A stretch of 64,000 nucleotides of DNA from Tetradesmus obliquus (lineage: Eukaryota; Chlorophyta; Chlorophyceae; Sphaeropleales; Scenedesmaceae): the NCBI GenBank assembly GCA_030272155.1, contig CP126191.1, forward strand, positions 10,252,501-10,316,500, given 5' to 3'. Both the position numbers and the translations under genes were made by a program. Shown here piece by piece: positions 11,721-29,532 of this stretch. Under the pieces are notes generated by a model. That model was given only the letters and a program-made list of their open reading frames with translations. It did no database searches and was not told where the DNA came from. Position 1 is the stretch's first letter, and each line of letters starts with the position of its first letter.

Positions 11721-13281
11721 CAATCCGCAAGCATGATGTGCTGTACCCTGAGTATACAGCAACGTCTTGAATGATAAGTCATTGGAAATGTTTGCTGGCA
11801 GACATGACCGCAGCATCTGAGCGCCCAAGACAATGGTGCAACAGCCAAGCATTGGACAACTTGACTTGTGTGTGTCCAGCTCATAAATGAGCAGACCGTG
11901 AAATGAATGATGTGGATGCTGTTCTTGTGTATAGTTGGGTGTGGGGTATGAACATGTGCATGCTTGACCTGCAGTGCAGTGGTGCACCAGTGCCATGCAC
12001 AGCAGCAGTCGCTCAGCCGACACAATAAGCGTGTCACAGCATCATATGCGTCAGCATCGCTGTAAGGATGCTGCACAACATTGTGCATTACCCGCATACA
12101 TTGCCTACCATTTGCCTGTTTCAAGTACATGCACTGCTCTCTATGAAGTATGTGGGCCGTTTAAATGGCAACAACTTGTGCAATCGATGATTGTTATGAA
12201 CAGCAGCTGACAGATGCATTAGATTGACGGGACTGATGGTATGATTGCTGTGGCTTGGTTGGCAGTAAGATCGTCCCCAACCTATTGCAGATGCAGTGAG
12301 GTGAGGATGATTGCATCCTCTTGTGGCCGCCTGTGTCATGGGGTTGTACATCACAACGTGTACTGCTGCGGACGACGTTCTCAACACGTGCAGGACGATG
12401 CACCACGTGGTGCATAAACTGTGCGCCCAGTACCACAGGCTGCTGGTTCAGCACCGGCAGTGGCTTCTGCTATGCTCATCCGGTGGCTGAGGGTGTGCTG
12501 CCGCCTGGGTGATGTTCAATATTACCTATTAGTCTACTGTCTGGAGCTCAAAGCGGCGGTTGTGCAATTTCACACACACAGTCATGGCAAAGGGCTCAGC
12601 GTTGCAGTCTTCAAGTGAATTACACCTCGCAGCGTGGCGGCTACGCTGTACTTGTACCATACACAGTGTGACCGCTGCTGTATGGTCCACATATGTATAT
12701 ATGTGAGCAGCCTTTGAGCACGGCAGGCGCCTGCCGGCGGCCGGCATCCTCTGGCTACAGTGCTGTCCTCAACACCCTCAGGTCGGCGATGCGGCGTGGG
12801 CTGATCCCCGTACAGTAGCAGTGCGATGTCTGGCGCAAATTGGTCCATCAACATGCAGCAGCCTGAGGCACAGCAACCCACCATCTTTTTAAAGTATATG
12901 CTAAGCGCGGCTTCCGGAGAGCAGCAACTGCATGCCAAATTTGTCGTCATCTCAAATTGTCTTTACCAGTGCAACAACTCTATCGCACAGCAGCTGCCAC
13001 CAATACGGCCACAGCTTTGCCTGCATTGCCTTCTGCAAATTTTGCACGCCTTGTACAGGATGAAGTTCGGATGTCTTGAGCAGCAATGCATGCTGCGTGT
13101 GTACCAGCTGCAATTCATGCCACGCTGGCGCGTAAAAGCGGCGCACAGTACACCGCCACACAGCAGACAGCCGCACAAGCTGGCCTGGGGAAACTGTTGT
13201 GGGAGAGTAGGATGGGTGCCCTTACTGAACGGTTGCCGTTACCAAGTAGCAGTACTAAGGTCTGCTCAGGCTGACGATGGG
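11721..13281. other. Convergent intergenic region
   Basis: Lies between the plus-strand secreted gene and the 3' end of the minus-strand DHNA gene. Several medium ORFs (for example on plus from 12826) overlap the DHNA 3' region, look random in composition and are not supported. Confidence 0.45.
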
Positions 13282-14480
13282 CTAAGACGAACGTCTTCGC
13301 AGGATCTCTATCCCTGCAGAGCAACAGCAGCAGCAGCAGCAGGCATGGCGTGATTGAGCAACGGCGGCCAGGCAGGAGTGCAATGCTTACTCAAGCAATA
13401 TGCTGCCTCCAGTAACAATTGCAGACAAGTACAGCATCAGCAGGTGCCTACTACCTTGCTACAAACAAGCCGCACCTATCGAGTCCAGTACGCCTGGCAG
13501 TGCTACATGTGGCTTCCTGATGTACAGCTGCACTGCTGACACGCGCGTATCCAGCGCCAGCAGCCGCTGCGCAGCATCCTCAGCTACTGCTTCCTGCAGC
13601 ACTCTGGCAGGGCCCTCCACTACTTGCTGTATCTCGCTGCAGCAGAGTAAACAGGCGTTCAAAGCGCGGGAAGTGGTTGTGTCCAGCAGCAGTTCACTTA
13701 GCAACAGCGTTGCTGCAGGCAGCGCATCAGCTGCAATGTGCAGAGCCAGTGCCATAAGAAGCTGCAGCGGATGTGGTTAGGCGACTGCATGTGTGCTATG
13801 ATAACATATTGCGAGACATAAAACATCCAGGCCACTTGCAGGCGCTCTGGTCAGCAGCCTTGCTGAAGATCAGCACTGTGTAAACGTCAAGGCGCAGCTG
13901 CAACCCTGCTGCTGCTGGCTTTGCTAGGACACACAGCAGCTACTACAGCAGACACTGCAGGGCACGCACCTATAAACCTTCCTGTAATCCAAAGTGTCTT
14001 CTAGGCTGTCTGTGCGCCCCGACTTGGCTATGTCTGCCCATAAGACCGCATCCACCACAAACTTCTGGCCCAGCGTGTTCTCCTGCGGTTGAAACAGAAG
14101 AAGGGAACGCATCTGGCAAAGAGAGACGCAGCAGGAACCTATAAACTGCATTGCTGCGACTTTCTGCGCTATATGAGCCATCAGCACTGCTGTTTGCCGT
14201 TGACGCAGAAAGACAGGGTGCCACCTGCTGCTGTCACCTGCGCTCTCCTGCACCAGCTGCTGCCAACCTGCAGGCCCCCTCCACGCACCTCGGGCAAAGC
14301 ACCATGGTAGCCGTGAAACACGAGACCTTTCATGACTATTTTGTCTCCCTCTTCAGCAGCTGCGGAAAATTCTCGCTGCTGCTGCTGCTGCGTGAGGTAC
14401 GTGGATGCCGACTGCCACAAGCCGGGGCACTGCCGAGCACAATGGCATCCTATGAGCATTAGTGTACGGGATGACAGCAT
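13282..14480 (-). CDS. folB: Dihydroneopterin aldolase, probably organelle-targeted
   Basis: Four exons on the minus strand: 14480-14289, 14082-13970, 13636-13476, 13313-13282. Total 498 nt, 165 residues, every joint in frame. It cleaves 7,8-dihydroneopterin to 6-hydroxymethyl-dihydropterin plus glycolaldehyde in folate synthesis. Family landmarks are complete: GLVFHGYHGALPEE across the first junction, LGQKFVVDAVLW, DYRKVY, VEGPARVLQEAVAE, YIRKPHVALPGVLDSIG and the short tail IEILRRRSS. The core starts near residue 48 (DKIVMKGLVF). The preceding segment has several Arg and no acidic residue until about residue 42, so it could be a mitochondrial presequence, where plants make the next folate intermediates. 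The targeting is inference. Alternative in-frame Met codons exist at residues 8 and 50. Confidence 0.9.
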
Positions 14481-15132
14481 CGTGCCTGGGATTGCAGCAC
14501 CACAGCAGTACAGTCCAGACGGCTAGAGGAAGTGTCGAAGTCGCCGAAACTACACCACTCTTGCTGTACCAGCACTGCTTGCCTTCCGATTCATAGAGGT
14601 CTGCTTTCAGGCCTTCTGTACATCACACCGTCGCCACATGCATGCGCTTCACGTCATCTGAAAGGTTACATGCAGATTGCCAGAACCCTAACTATGTGGA
14701 AGGGAAGTTCAATGCTGGTCTAACAGCAGCCAAGAGGAGAACAACACAGAGTACGCAAAAATCAACTCATAGCCGCTATGGGATGTGCAGGGCATGCAAT
14801 GCCTTGTGTAGGCCATGCAGCACGGCAGTGGCGGACACTACATGCCATGTTGCGGCAACACTGCAGCAGCAATGCACGTGCCACCTGCGCACATGTGTTG
14901 CTGTGCAAAACAAAGTAGACACCTTTTGCAAAAAGACGGTAACACGTGCACTGATGCAGCAGCTGCACAACCTGCTCACACAAGCACGTGCACCACTCAA
15001 GCTGCATCCACTCCTGCAACCAACTTGGATGCCAGGCTGCAGAACTTGTATTACAAAAGTATACTTGCGCCAAGCAGCCAGCATACCACATGCCGGTTCA
15101 ATGCCCTGTACAACTTCATCCACTGCGCGCTA
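14481..15132. other. Spacer between SRP receptor 3' end and DHNA start
   Basis: Both flanking genes are on the minus strand. No supported coding sequence. It includes the SRP receptor 3' UTR and the DHNA promoter. Confidence 0.45.
15051..15055 (-). promoter_or_regulatory. Candidate polyadenylation signal TGTAA for the SRP receptor gene
   Basis: TGTAA on the minus strand about 80 nt past the stop codon at 15133. This is the pentamer used by many chlorophytes at about this distance. It is short enough to occur by chance. Confidence 0.4.
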
Positions 15133-18100
15133 TCATTTGAGCAGCGAGTTGACCACGCTGCGCACGTTGAGCTTCTTCAGGTCCACGTAGGTCTGCCCGC
15201 AGCCCACAAACATGACCGGCGCGCCGCTCGCGTACACCATGCTCAGCGCCGCGCCCACCTTGTCATCGATTGTGTCAAACTTGGTCAGCACAATGCCGTC
15301 GATGACCTGGCGCTTGGCGGGTCCACCTGGGAAGGGTAGGCAGCACACAGGCAGAAGTGAGAATCCAACCATCGGAGCATCTATGCGTGAAACACAACGC
15401 CAGCTTGTGCCGAGTTCATGAGCTGAGTGCACTGTACATGCTGCCAAACATTCATGTATAATGATAATCGGCCATTGCCAGCAGGTGTGGCCAGCTGCAC
15501 ATCCCTCATCCCACACTGCACGTGCGTGCTGTGCACACCGCACATGCGCACACGCCGCACTTTCAGCTATAAAGCCGCACATGCTGCAGCAGCCGCAGCG
15601 CACCTGCTGCAGCGCCTGGCGCCAGGTCAGCCAGTGAGCGGTTGAACTTGACCAGCTGGTCCACTGCGTCGTTGCCCACCAGCGCCTCGCCCACAAACAG
15701 CACCAGCTCAGGCTGGTTGAGCGAGATGAGGTTGCTCAGCGCGCGCATCAGCGGCTCGTTGTCCTGCAGGCAGGCACAGCACAAGGGTACTGGTATGTGA
15801 CGTAACACCAGGAAGGCCGCAGCAGGGTGGTCCGTTGTGCAGGACTGTTACACACGTTACACACAAAACTCAGCAGCCATAACAGCCAGGACAGCACATC
15901 GCCACGCCAAACAACACATGCTGCAATGAATCCCCAAGGTGTGCAGCACATGCAAGCAGCAGCAGACAGCACGGCAGGCACAGGCGTGCTGCGCTGTTCA
16001 CCTGCATGCGCCCCGCTGTGTCCACCAGCACAACATCGCGCCCGTCGCGCTGCGCCACGCGGATGGCCTCTGCTGCCACCTTTGCTGGGTCCTTCTCATA
16101 GCCGCGCTCGTACAGCGGCACCTAGCAGCGCCAAATCAGACAGCAGGCAGTACAACAGTTGCTGAGTTTGGGCTGGCAGCGCGCAACTGCACTCACAAGG
16201 CAATGCTACACAGCTTGCGTACCCTCCTGCCACATCAGTGCGCACATCCAACACTTCATGCATTTTCCCCCTTTGCGGGACTGCAAGGCAACAAACAGCC
16301 TGCTTCGCTCACCCCGAGGCGCATTGCGTGCGTCTTCAGCTGCTCCACTGCGCCGGCCCTGAACGTGTCACACGCCGCCAGCTGCACCTTGCAGCCGTGC
16401 TGCCCCAGCCAGTATGCAATCTTGGCCAGGTTGGTGGACTTGCCCACGCCGTTCACGCCGCAGAACACCACCACGTAGGGCTTGCCGCGCGCGCGGGCAC
16501 GCTTGATGTCGTGCAGCACGTCCACCTGGCGCTTGTTGAGGATGCCGGACAGCGAGTCCTCAAATGCGCGGCGCACAAACTGGCCCACGCCTGCAGGCGC
16601 AAGTGCGGACAGACACATCCGGCAGATGGTGATTCAATGCCGCGACAAGCTGGGATACTGGAAGGGAAGGGCAGTAACTCCATACACTAACAGGCTGTCA
16701 GCAAGCGTTGCTCAAACCAGTAGTAAAGGGGTAACCGCAACATCCGCTAACGCTGACAGGTCAGCTACCCTACTTGTGTACGTGTGGTACCTGCAGCCAG
16801 CTGCGAGCAGCTCGAAAAACGGCTACCCCGCAGAATGCCGTGCGCCAAATGATACCACTGATGGTAACACTTGCACCATCACGAACGCCGCGCACCTGTG
16901 AAGCTGCTCAGCTTCTGGCCCTCCAGGCTGTGCGCCACGCTGTCCACCACCTGCGCCGCAATCTCCTCCGCCACGTTGCGCTCCATCAGCCGCCGCTTCA
17001 TGTCCTCCAGCGCGGGCGCCAGGTCAGCGGCACTCAGCGCGCTGCTGCCCACCACGCTGAGGGCAAGCTTGCCCACAAAACTGCCCAGCAGGCCGCGCTT
17101 TGCGGGCGCGGCTGCGTTGCCGTTGGCAGCGGCCTGCGTACAACAAGCAGCCAGGCCAGCTCAGCGGCGCTTGAAGCGTGATGCGCGGAGCATATCACAT
17201 AATGCCACATGCAGCATATCGTCAACATGATGATGATGCAGCATATCGTTGGTTAGGCACGCCACACACAATGTTGCTACGTGCCAGCAGTACCATCTGT
17301 CGGCTGCCAACATCTGCATGAACTCCCGCAGCCACCCACCTGTCCCACAGGCTCATCGTCCACAGGCTCGTACTCCTCCTCTGGCGCATCAATCAGGCTG
17401 CTGCCCAGGTCCTCTGCTGTTCCATTGCCGTTGGCTGCTGCGCCTGGCGCCTGGCCCTCAGTGAAGTCCAGCCTGCCAACTGCCTCCTCCTTGCGGCCAA
17501 AGCCGCCCCAAACGCGGCCCTGCAGGAGCAGTGTGACAGGAAGACAGTGAGAGGTGCGTATGTTGCCAGTTCCCTCAGGTACGCCTGCTTGTACGGCGCG
17601 AGTCTCACTGCAGCCTGCACCAGCTAGCACACAGCTCTGTGCAGCAAGTATACTGAACTATGCATGTATACAAGGATACCGGAGCAAGGAACACAACAGA
17701 AAACCAATGTCCTGCAAGCTGCATGTTGCCTCACCGACTTTGGCTTGGCCGGGGAGGACTGCGCAGCCTTCTCCTTTGCAGCCTTCTCCTTGGCCTCCTC
17801 CACAGCACGCCTGGCTGCTGCTGTGTTGCGGCGCCCTGCTGGCCCTGCTGCCCGCACACCCTTGCCCTTCAGCTTCGCCAGGTTGAAGCCGCCAGCAGCG
17901 TCTCCGTTTGCTGCTGCTTCCTCATCGCTGCCGGCGGCACTGCTGCTGCCTCCTGCAGCGCTGCCGCTGCTGCCAGCAGCGTCCGCGTCTGCATCGCTGC
18001 CGCTCTCCTCTGAGCTCCATTGCTGTGGCGTTGCAGCGCCACTGCCAGCTTGGCCTGCTGCTTTGCCTGCTTTGGCCGCTGGCGCTGCTGCTGCAGGAGC

Positions 18101-18843
18101 TGCGCGGGTAGGTTGCGCAGCCAGGGTGCGCGCTTTGTCTGCGCGTGTTTCGCAGTCGCGCAGTATCTGTGCGAACTTGTCTTGGAACTGCGGGTAGCTG
18201 TAGCTGCCTGGCGTGTACTCTTGCAGGAACGCGTCCTTTATGGCTGCCAACAGGTCTTCCACGTACAGTAGAGACAGCGTCTTCTGGTACACTGCCACAA
18301 ACACGAGGCCCAAGCCCTGCATGGCACAACAAAGGACACGGTTTCAGGTGGGCATCCACCATGACGCACAACCTTTGCTTGCAGGACATACAGAATGTAG
18401 CCAGGGTGAAACAGCGCTGTAAACAAGGTCGCGGGTACTAAAAAAGGCTTTCAACCCTGCAGGATGGAATTGAGAACCCACAAGTCGCCTTAAACAAATC
18501 AACTGCAGCTGCCTGCGGCAACACTTGCATATGCTCTGTGCAGCAACATTCTTGAAACAACGTCACTGCCTGTCAGCAGCTTCCTGCAAGCAAACTACCA
18601 ATGTGTTTGTGCTGCACTACAACAGGGCAGCCCACTCACGTTATGGAAAGTCCACTTCAGTGCCTGCTGTGCCCCAACTTTAGGCGCATACGTGAACGCA
18701 GCATCGCCAGAGCGCTCCTCCAGCAGGCATGTGCGGATGAGTGCATTGAGCGCATCCAGGGGGTTGTGCTTCAGGGCTGTTGTGAACTGAAGTGTCCACA
18801 GTAAGGCACCGCCCTTTGTGAAGATTGCAAAGTAATCGAGCAT
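15133..18843 (-). CDS. SRPRA: Signal recognition particle receptor subunit alpha (SRP docking protein)
   Basis: Eight minus-strand exons: 18843-18640, 18316-17735, 17519-17340, 17133-16896, 16590-16313, 16121-16002, 15763-15604, 15326-15133. Total 1956 nt, 651 residues, all phases consistent. The protein is the GTPase receptor at the ER membrane that docks SRP-ribosome complexes. The N-terminal SRX domain begins [16 protein letters not shown], and the ATG at 18843 fits the family start. Residues about 155-330 are a charged, Ala/Ser/Lys-rich linker. The NG domain has GVNGVGKST (446-454), DTFRAGA (476-482), DTAGR (528-532) and TKFD (602-605). It ends [16 protein letters not shown] plus a short helix, typical of eukaryotic SR-alpha and distinct from chloroplast FtsY. 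Length is normal for the family. Unlike the plus-strand genes, I saw no partial exon copies in its introns. Confidence 0.95.
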
Positions 18844-18978
18844 GCTGACTGGCGCTGCAGCTAACACGTAAGAGTCTGGATCAGGTACGCTGTATGCTGC
18901 TTGCTGTAGGTGTAATTGGGGTACCCCTGCGGCAGGAACCAGGTGCAGGTGTGGCGAATTGTTCGCAGCCAAAGCAGG

Positions 18979-19648
18979 TCAGGGCGTTTTCAAGGAGCGT
19001 GTGATGACGCTGTGAGCATGATATTCAGCGTGCAACCGTTGTGTTGGCCATGGGGCTTTCAACTTGCATGTTGCTGTGCAGGTGGCAGAGTTGGTTGCTG
19101 CCCTGACAGATGGGTTGGCAGGCTCAACGACAGGTGCTGGCAGTCCCATAGGCTGAAAGACAAGTCTAGCTACGTTTTCAGCAAACAAGGACTGGATAAT
19201 ACTGCACAGGATGCTTGCAAGCTCAGAAACCGCAATCCTTGCTTTCGCCGGGGCAGGCGTGAGTGGCGTGCGCAAGCACTCACCTGCTTGCGATTTTTGG
19301 GATGGTCTAAACAACCCAAGATAGGGCTTTACGTATGCCGTCGCTTCTAAAGTGGGTGCGATAGGTAGGTCAGTGGAAGTTGCGACCTTCGCTTGAAACA
19401 GAGAGTCCTGAGCAACCGATGGTTTCAATGCCTCCAGGCGTTCAAGAACAATGCCATATGGACATGGTAGCAGCTTGAAGGTCTCTTTACTTGTGACAGT
19501 TTTTCTGGTGATGTGAGGCTTGAACCCAGCCTGGAAACACAGGACAGATGCGAGTGTATCATCAAAGTGTCTGATATGAAGTGTCGCAGATCGGGCCTTG
19601 GTACACCTTGACCGTTCCTTGTGGCTTCAAGTCGTCGGACACCTGCAT
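18979..19648 (-). CDS. Small uncharacterised protein, divergent from FtsH
   Basis: Two exons fit best: 19648-19607 (MQVSDDLKPQGTVK) and 19530-18979, in phase 0 with a GT..AG intron, giving 197 residues. The second exon is open for 184 codons with a protein-like composition (KLLPCPYGIVLERLEALK, then AYVKPYLGLFRP, then SELASILCSIIQSLFAENVARL). I recognise no family. The C-terminal 40 residues are less protein-like and may really be intron or 3' UTR. Further upstream exons are possible. It lies 135 bp upstream of the SRP receptor ATG on the same strand and 389 bp from the divergent FtsH start, so the two may share a promoter region. Confidence 0.5.
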
Positions 19649-20036
19649 GCACACGCCTGGCTAGGTCTCTTGTGGATATTTACGTGCTATAACGCTGTAT
19701 TACGGCCCTCGACTGTAGTTCCCAGTACCTACATCAGGAAACTGCAAACTCTCGTACCAGTGACTACTCCTTGCAGGATAAGCAGTCGTCAAGGGGTGCC
19801 GGCAATTGCAGCAAGCCTCCTTCACAACACAACAGCTTGCAGCAGCCAAGCAGAGGCCAGGGACCGGGGCTGCTTCGTTGGCTGGGCCTCAACAGCAGAG
19901 GCAGATGCCAGGGCAGGCCCTCACTTTCAGTTCACACAGCAGTAGGGCATCGCAGCCTGTTTTGCATGGATCGGCCATTACCATAGCTCAGCCCTGGGCG
20001 GGACGCTGCAGGCTCACAGTCAGCAGAAGTTCCTGC
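19649..20036. promoter_or_regulatory. Probable bidirectional promoter region, orphan gene / FtsH
   Basis: A 388-bp divergent spacer. No specific TATA or other box could be assigned. An in-frame ATG at 19905 upstream of the chosen FtsH start means part of this could be FtsH 5' coding sequence. Confidence 0.4.
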
Positions 20037-26378
<6,342 letters not shown>

Positions 26379-27569
26379 GACATGTTGGGGCATGTGCATC
26401 GGCAACAGCAGCTGCAGCTACTGCGGGTTCCTGTAGCTGCTGCATCAGCACTGGGCTGCACCTGCAGCATGCTGATCCAGCAGCAACCATTCGTAGTGCT
26501 ATTTCAGCCACAATCACCTTTCGAAGCACCGCAGGGCGTGTTGCTTGGCGCGAGGTGGCAGAGAGCCCGGAACCCAACAGAACCAGCTTTTATAAACACG
26601 AATTACATGCTATACAGGTTGGCAGCAGTGTGCTGGCCTGGTGTGTTTTGATGGCGGGTGGTCGAGCAGCAGTGCACCGCATCTTTTGGGCCTTGTGGGC
26701 ATCATGCAGTGCTGTGGAAACAGGCTGGCTGGCAGGCGCTGTCAGCTATGCAATGCCTTCACGCCCATGCACAGCCATGCACAATGATCCTTATGTATGG
26801 CCATTTGGCGGGTCAACTTGCGGCTGTGTCCCTCGTGTGTTGTTCAGCTGCACAATGACTGCGGATCACGGCTGTTTAATTTTCTTTGGGGCCCCTTGTA
26901 CCCTTGCATGTACAACAGTTTGTGCTGTTCGGTCGTGTGTTGGGGCCAACATGGCCTTGTATGGGCGGCCTGGATGGGCCCAACGGGTCATGCGCCGTAG
27001 CTGTGCCTCTGTGCCCAGCCTGCAACACCTGGCAGGACAGCCTGCAGGAGCTGCTGCTGTGTATCAGGTGCCAGCTGTGTCCTCTTCGTTCAGTGTGTGC
27101 CGGCGCCTGCTTGCACCGACATTGAGGCATGCATGCTGTGTTGCATCGGACCGTTCGCAGCACTGCTGTTAGCTGTGGGTTTGCTGGTTCGCATGTCATA
27201 TTGAATGAGCAGGTGCAGCGACAACAGGCTGTAGCATACGCCAAAGCATTGGCTCGAGGGTGATCGCCAAAGCTGCAGGTGTGTCAAGTGCTGCAGCTGC
27301 CTCAGTGGCGTGTGCGTACAGGGTATACCAAGGCACGCAGGCATGTATGGCTAGCAGCCAAGCTTGGCAGCGCTGTGGTTAACCACAAGCAACGTTGCTG
27401 GGGGTTTGATAGAAGCTGCCTGGGCTGGCCTCTTCTTATGTTGCCTGCACAAATCCAGCAGTGCCGTTGTTGATTGGGCTAGGCTGAGCTGTGTGGCCGT
27501 GAGTTGCGATTCTGGCCAGGACTATGACGGCAGGAGCTGCTGCGCAGCATGCTGTGTAACTCCGTCCGG
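26379..27569. other. FtsH 3' flank, no supported gene
   Basis: A long plus-strand ORF from 26309 to 27172 overlaps the end of FtsH in another frame. It has Cys/Trp-rich composition with no domain and is treated as chance. TGTAA occurs near 27553 but is far from the stop. Confidence 0.4.
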
Positions 27570-29134
27570 CTAGTACCCCTGCTTACGGTCCAACTCTGCA
27601 AGTCCTGGTAAAGAGTTGCCATGGCCACACGGTGATCTGCGCAATATCCTCAGGCCGGAAGGTGCATGATTTGCTTCAACCTCGGCTTGCAGCAGGGTCA
27701 CCCCGAGTCGGCAGCCGTCTCTGCTGTGCATGCATGCCAGTGATGCATGCCATGGCATACCGCAGTTGCCTTGCAGGCGCACGAACAATCGCCAGCACAC
27801 ATTGTCAAGTCCGTAGTATTCCACAGCAACCCCTGGGTAGATGAAGGACTATGCGAATGCTTAGCATCCAAGACTGGTGATTCTGCAGCACACACGTGGC
27901 TGCAGAACACATGCCACTGCTCGAAGCCCTGCTGGTGCGATGCCACCAACGTGCTGTGCCTCTTCTTTTGCACTGTGGCATTTGCTTACTACGCTAGTAG
28001 TATTGCCTGTGCCTGCTGTGACAGCAGCAACTATTGTCACTGCTTACTACGCTGCTAGTTCTGCCAACAAAAGGAATGCAATGCACACAATTTGAAGTGT
28101 ATGTCTCTGCGTACACGGCTGGCTGCACACACCCCAAAATCTGACACCAGGGCCAAAGCGCATGTCATGTGTGCAACCATCTGCACTGCATACGTGCGCC
28201 TTCAGCATAAATAAACATGCGTAACCTGCTGGCCCATCCAACCTTCCCCACAGCCCTCAAGATATGCTGTGCTACACGCCGCATCCCCAAAGAACTTTCC
28301 TTCCTTTCTTCAGCTACCTTGAGCTCTTCTATTTCCACCAGCCACTCAACAGCGTCCGCCACATGATGCACATTCTGCCTGCCTGTTCGCAGAGGCACAG
28401 GTGGGCACCCCACTTTCTGATTCCCCAAGTTAACATACACAGTGCGGCTCCACACCATGTGTCACGGCTAGTCAGCAATAGTAAGATCAGTGTCATACAT
28501 GTCAGGGACAGCATACACTAGCTGTATACACATGGCCATACATATGTACCCTGTGCTGTGGCTGAAAGCTGCTGACCTTCACACACACACTGTCCAAACA
28601 CTGCTACGTTTGAATGTATGCTGGATGCACAATATGCACAACGCAAAATGATGAATGGCACAAAATCAAAGCCCAAACACACACGCCGCCAAAGTCTCGA
28701 ATAGCCACATGCTGGAACGCTTGCAGTGGATACAAAAAAACACAGTGCTGGAGCGTCTGATCTGTAATGACGCCTGCTGGAACTTGCTTGCTGCAAAAGT
28801 GACGTGCTGCAAAAGCTGCACGCAATACTCTGCTGCAAATAACCTCAGTCCACCACCATACCCATGCACACTCACCACACGCACACTCCCATATAAGAGG
28901 CCCCCATTGCAGGGGCTGAAGCCACCCCAAGCTCAACCAGCGTCCTTCAGCAGCAGCACGACACATGCTCCCACCACCGGGCACATTGATCTCTGCGAGC
29001 CGCGCCCCGCCTGACTGACGCTTGAGTTGCAGCAATCCAGATGCAGGGCATCCTTCATACGTCTTGCAAGCTGTAAGCAATCGGTAGCAGCCAGGTACAA
29101 AATAACACACACCATCGATTCCACCATCAATCAC
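27570..29134 (-). other. Possible unresolved minus-strand gene
   Basis: Several stretches read like protein on the minus strand: near 29130 (IDGGIDGVCYFVPGCYRLL), near 28390 (VHHVADAVEWLVEIEELKV) and near 27820 (EYYGLDNVCWRLFVRLQ), with a terminal stop possible at 27570. I could not connect them with convincing splice sites, and some plus-strand frames look equally good. Unidentified; it could be a small gene or only chance. Confidence 0.2.
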
Positions 29135-29532
29135 AACAACATCATGCTACAGGCAAGCTACACCACCGCAACACACTGTCAAAGGTGACACAGGCAGAGC
29201 AGGCAAGTCAACAAATGTCTAGCGTTGTACTTTGCCAGCAAATGTCATTTAACTGTGCAGCACCTAATAATAATAATAGTCTTCTTGTAAGCCATACCTT
29301 AACTGTGCAGCACCTGACAGTAAGCAGTCCCATTCACAGGCGTTCAATCAACCGCAAGCCTCCATACACCCAACCACATACACCAACACTTAAGAAGCCA
29401 GGGGTTGTATGAACACGTCATCAAGCAGCAGCTGCCACCGTCAAGTGCCCAAGCATTTTGCTGCTACAATCACCATCGCTGTGCCCGCTCTCATCCCAGA
29501 TCAAGGGCAGTTCCACGCACAACACTGCCACA

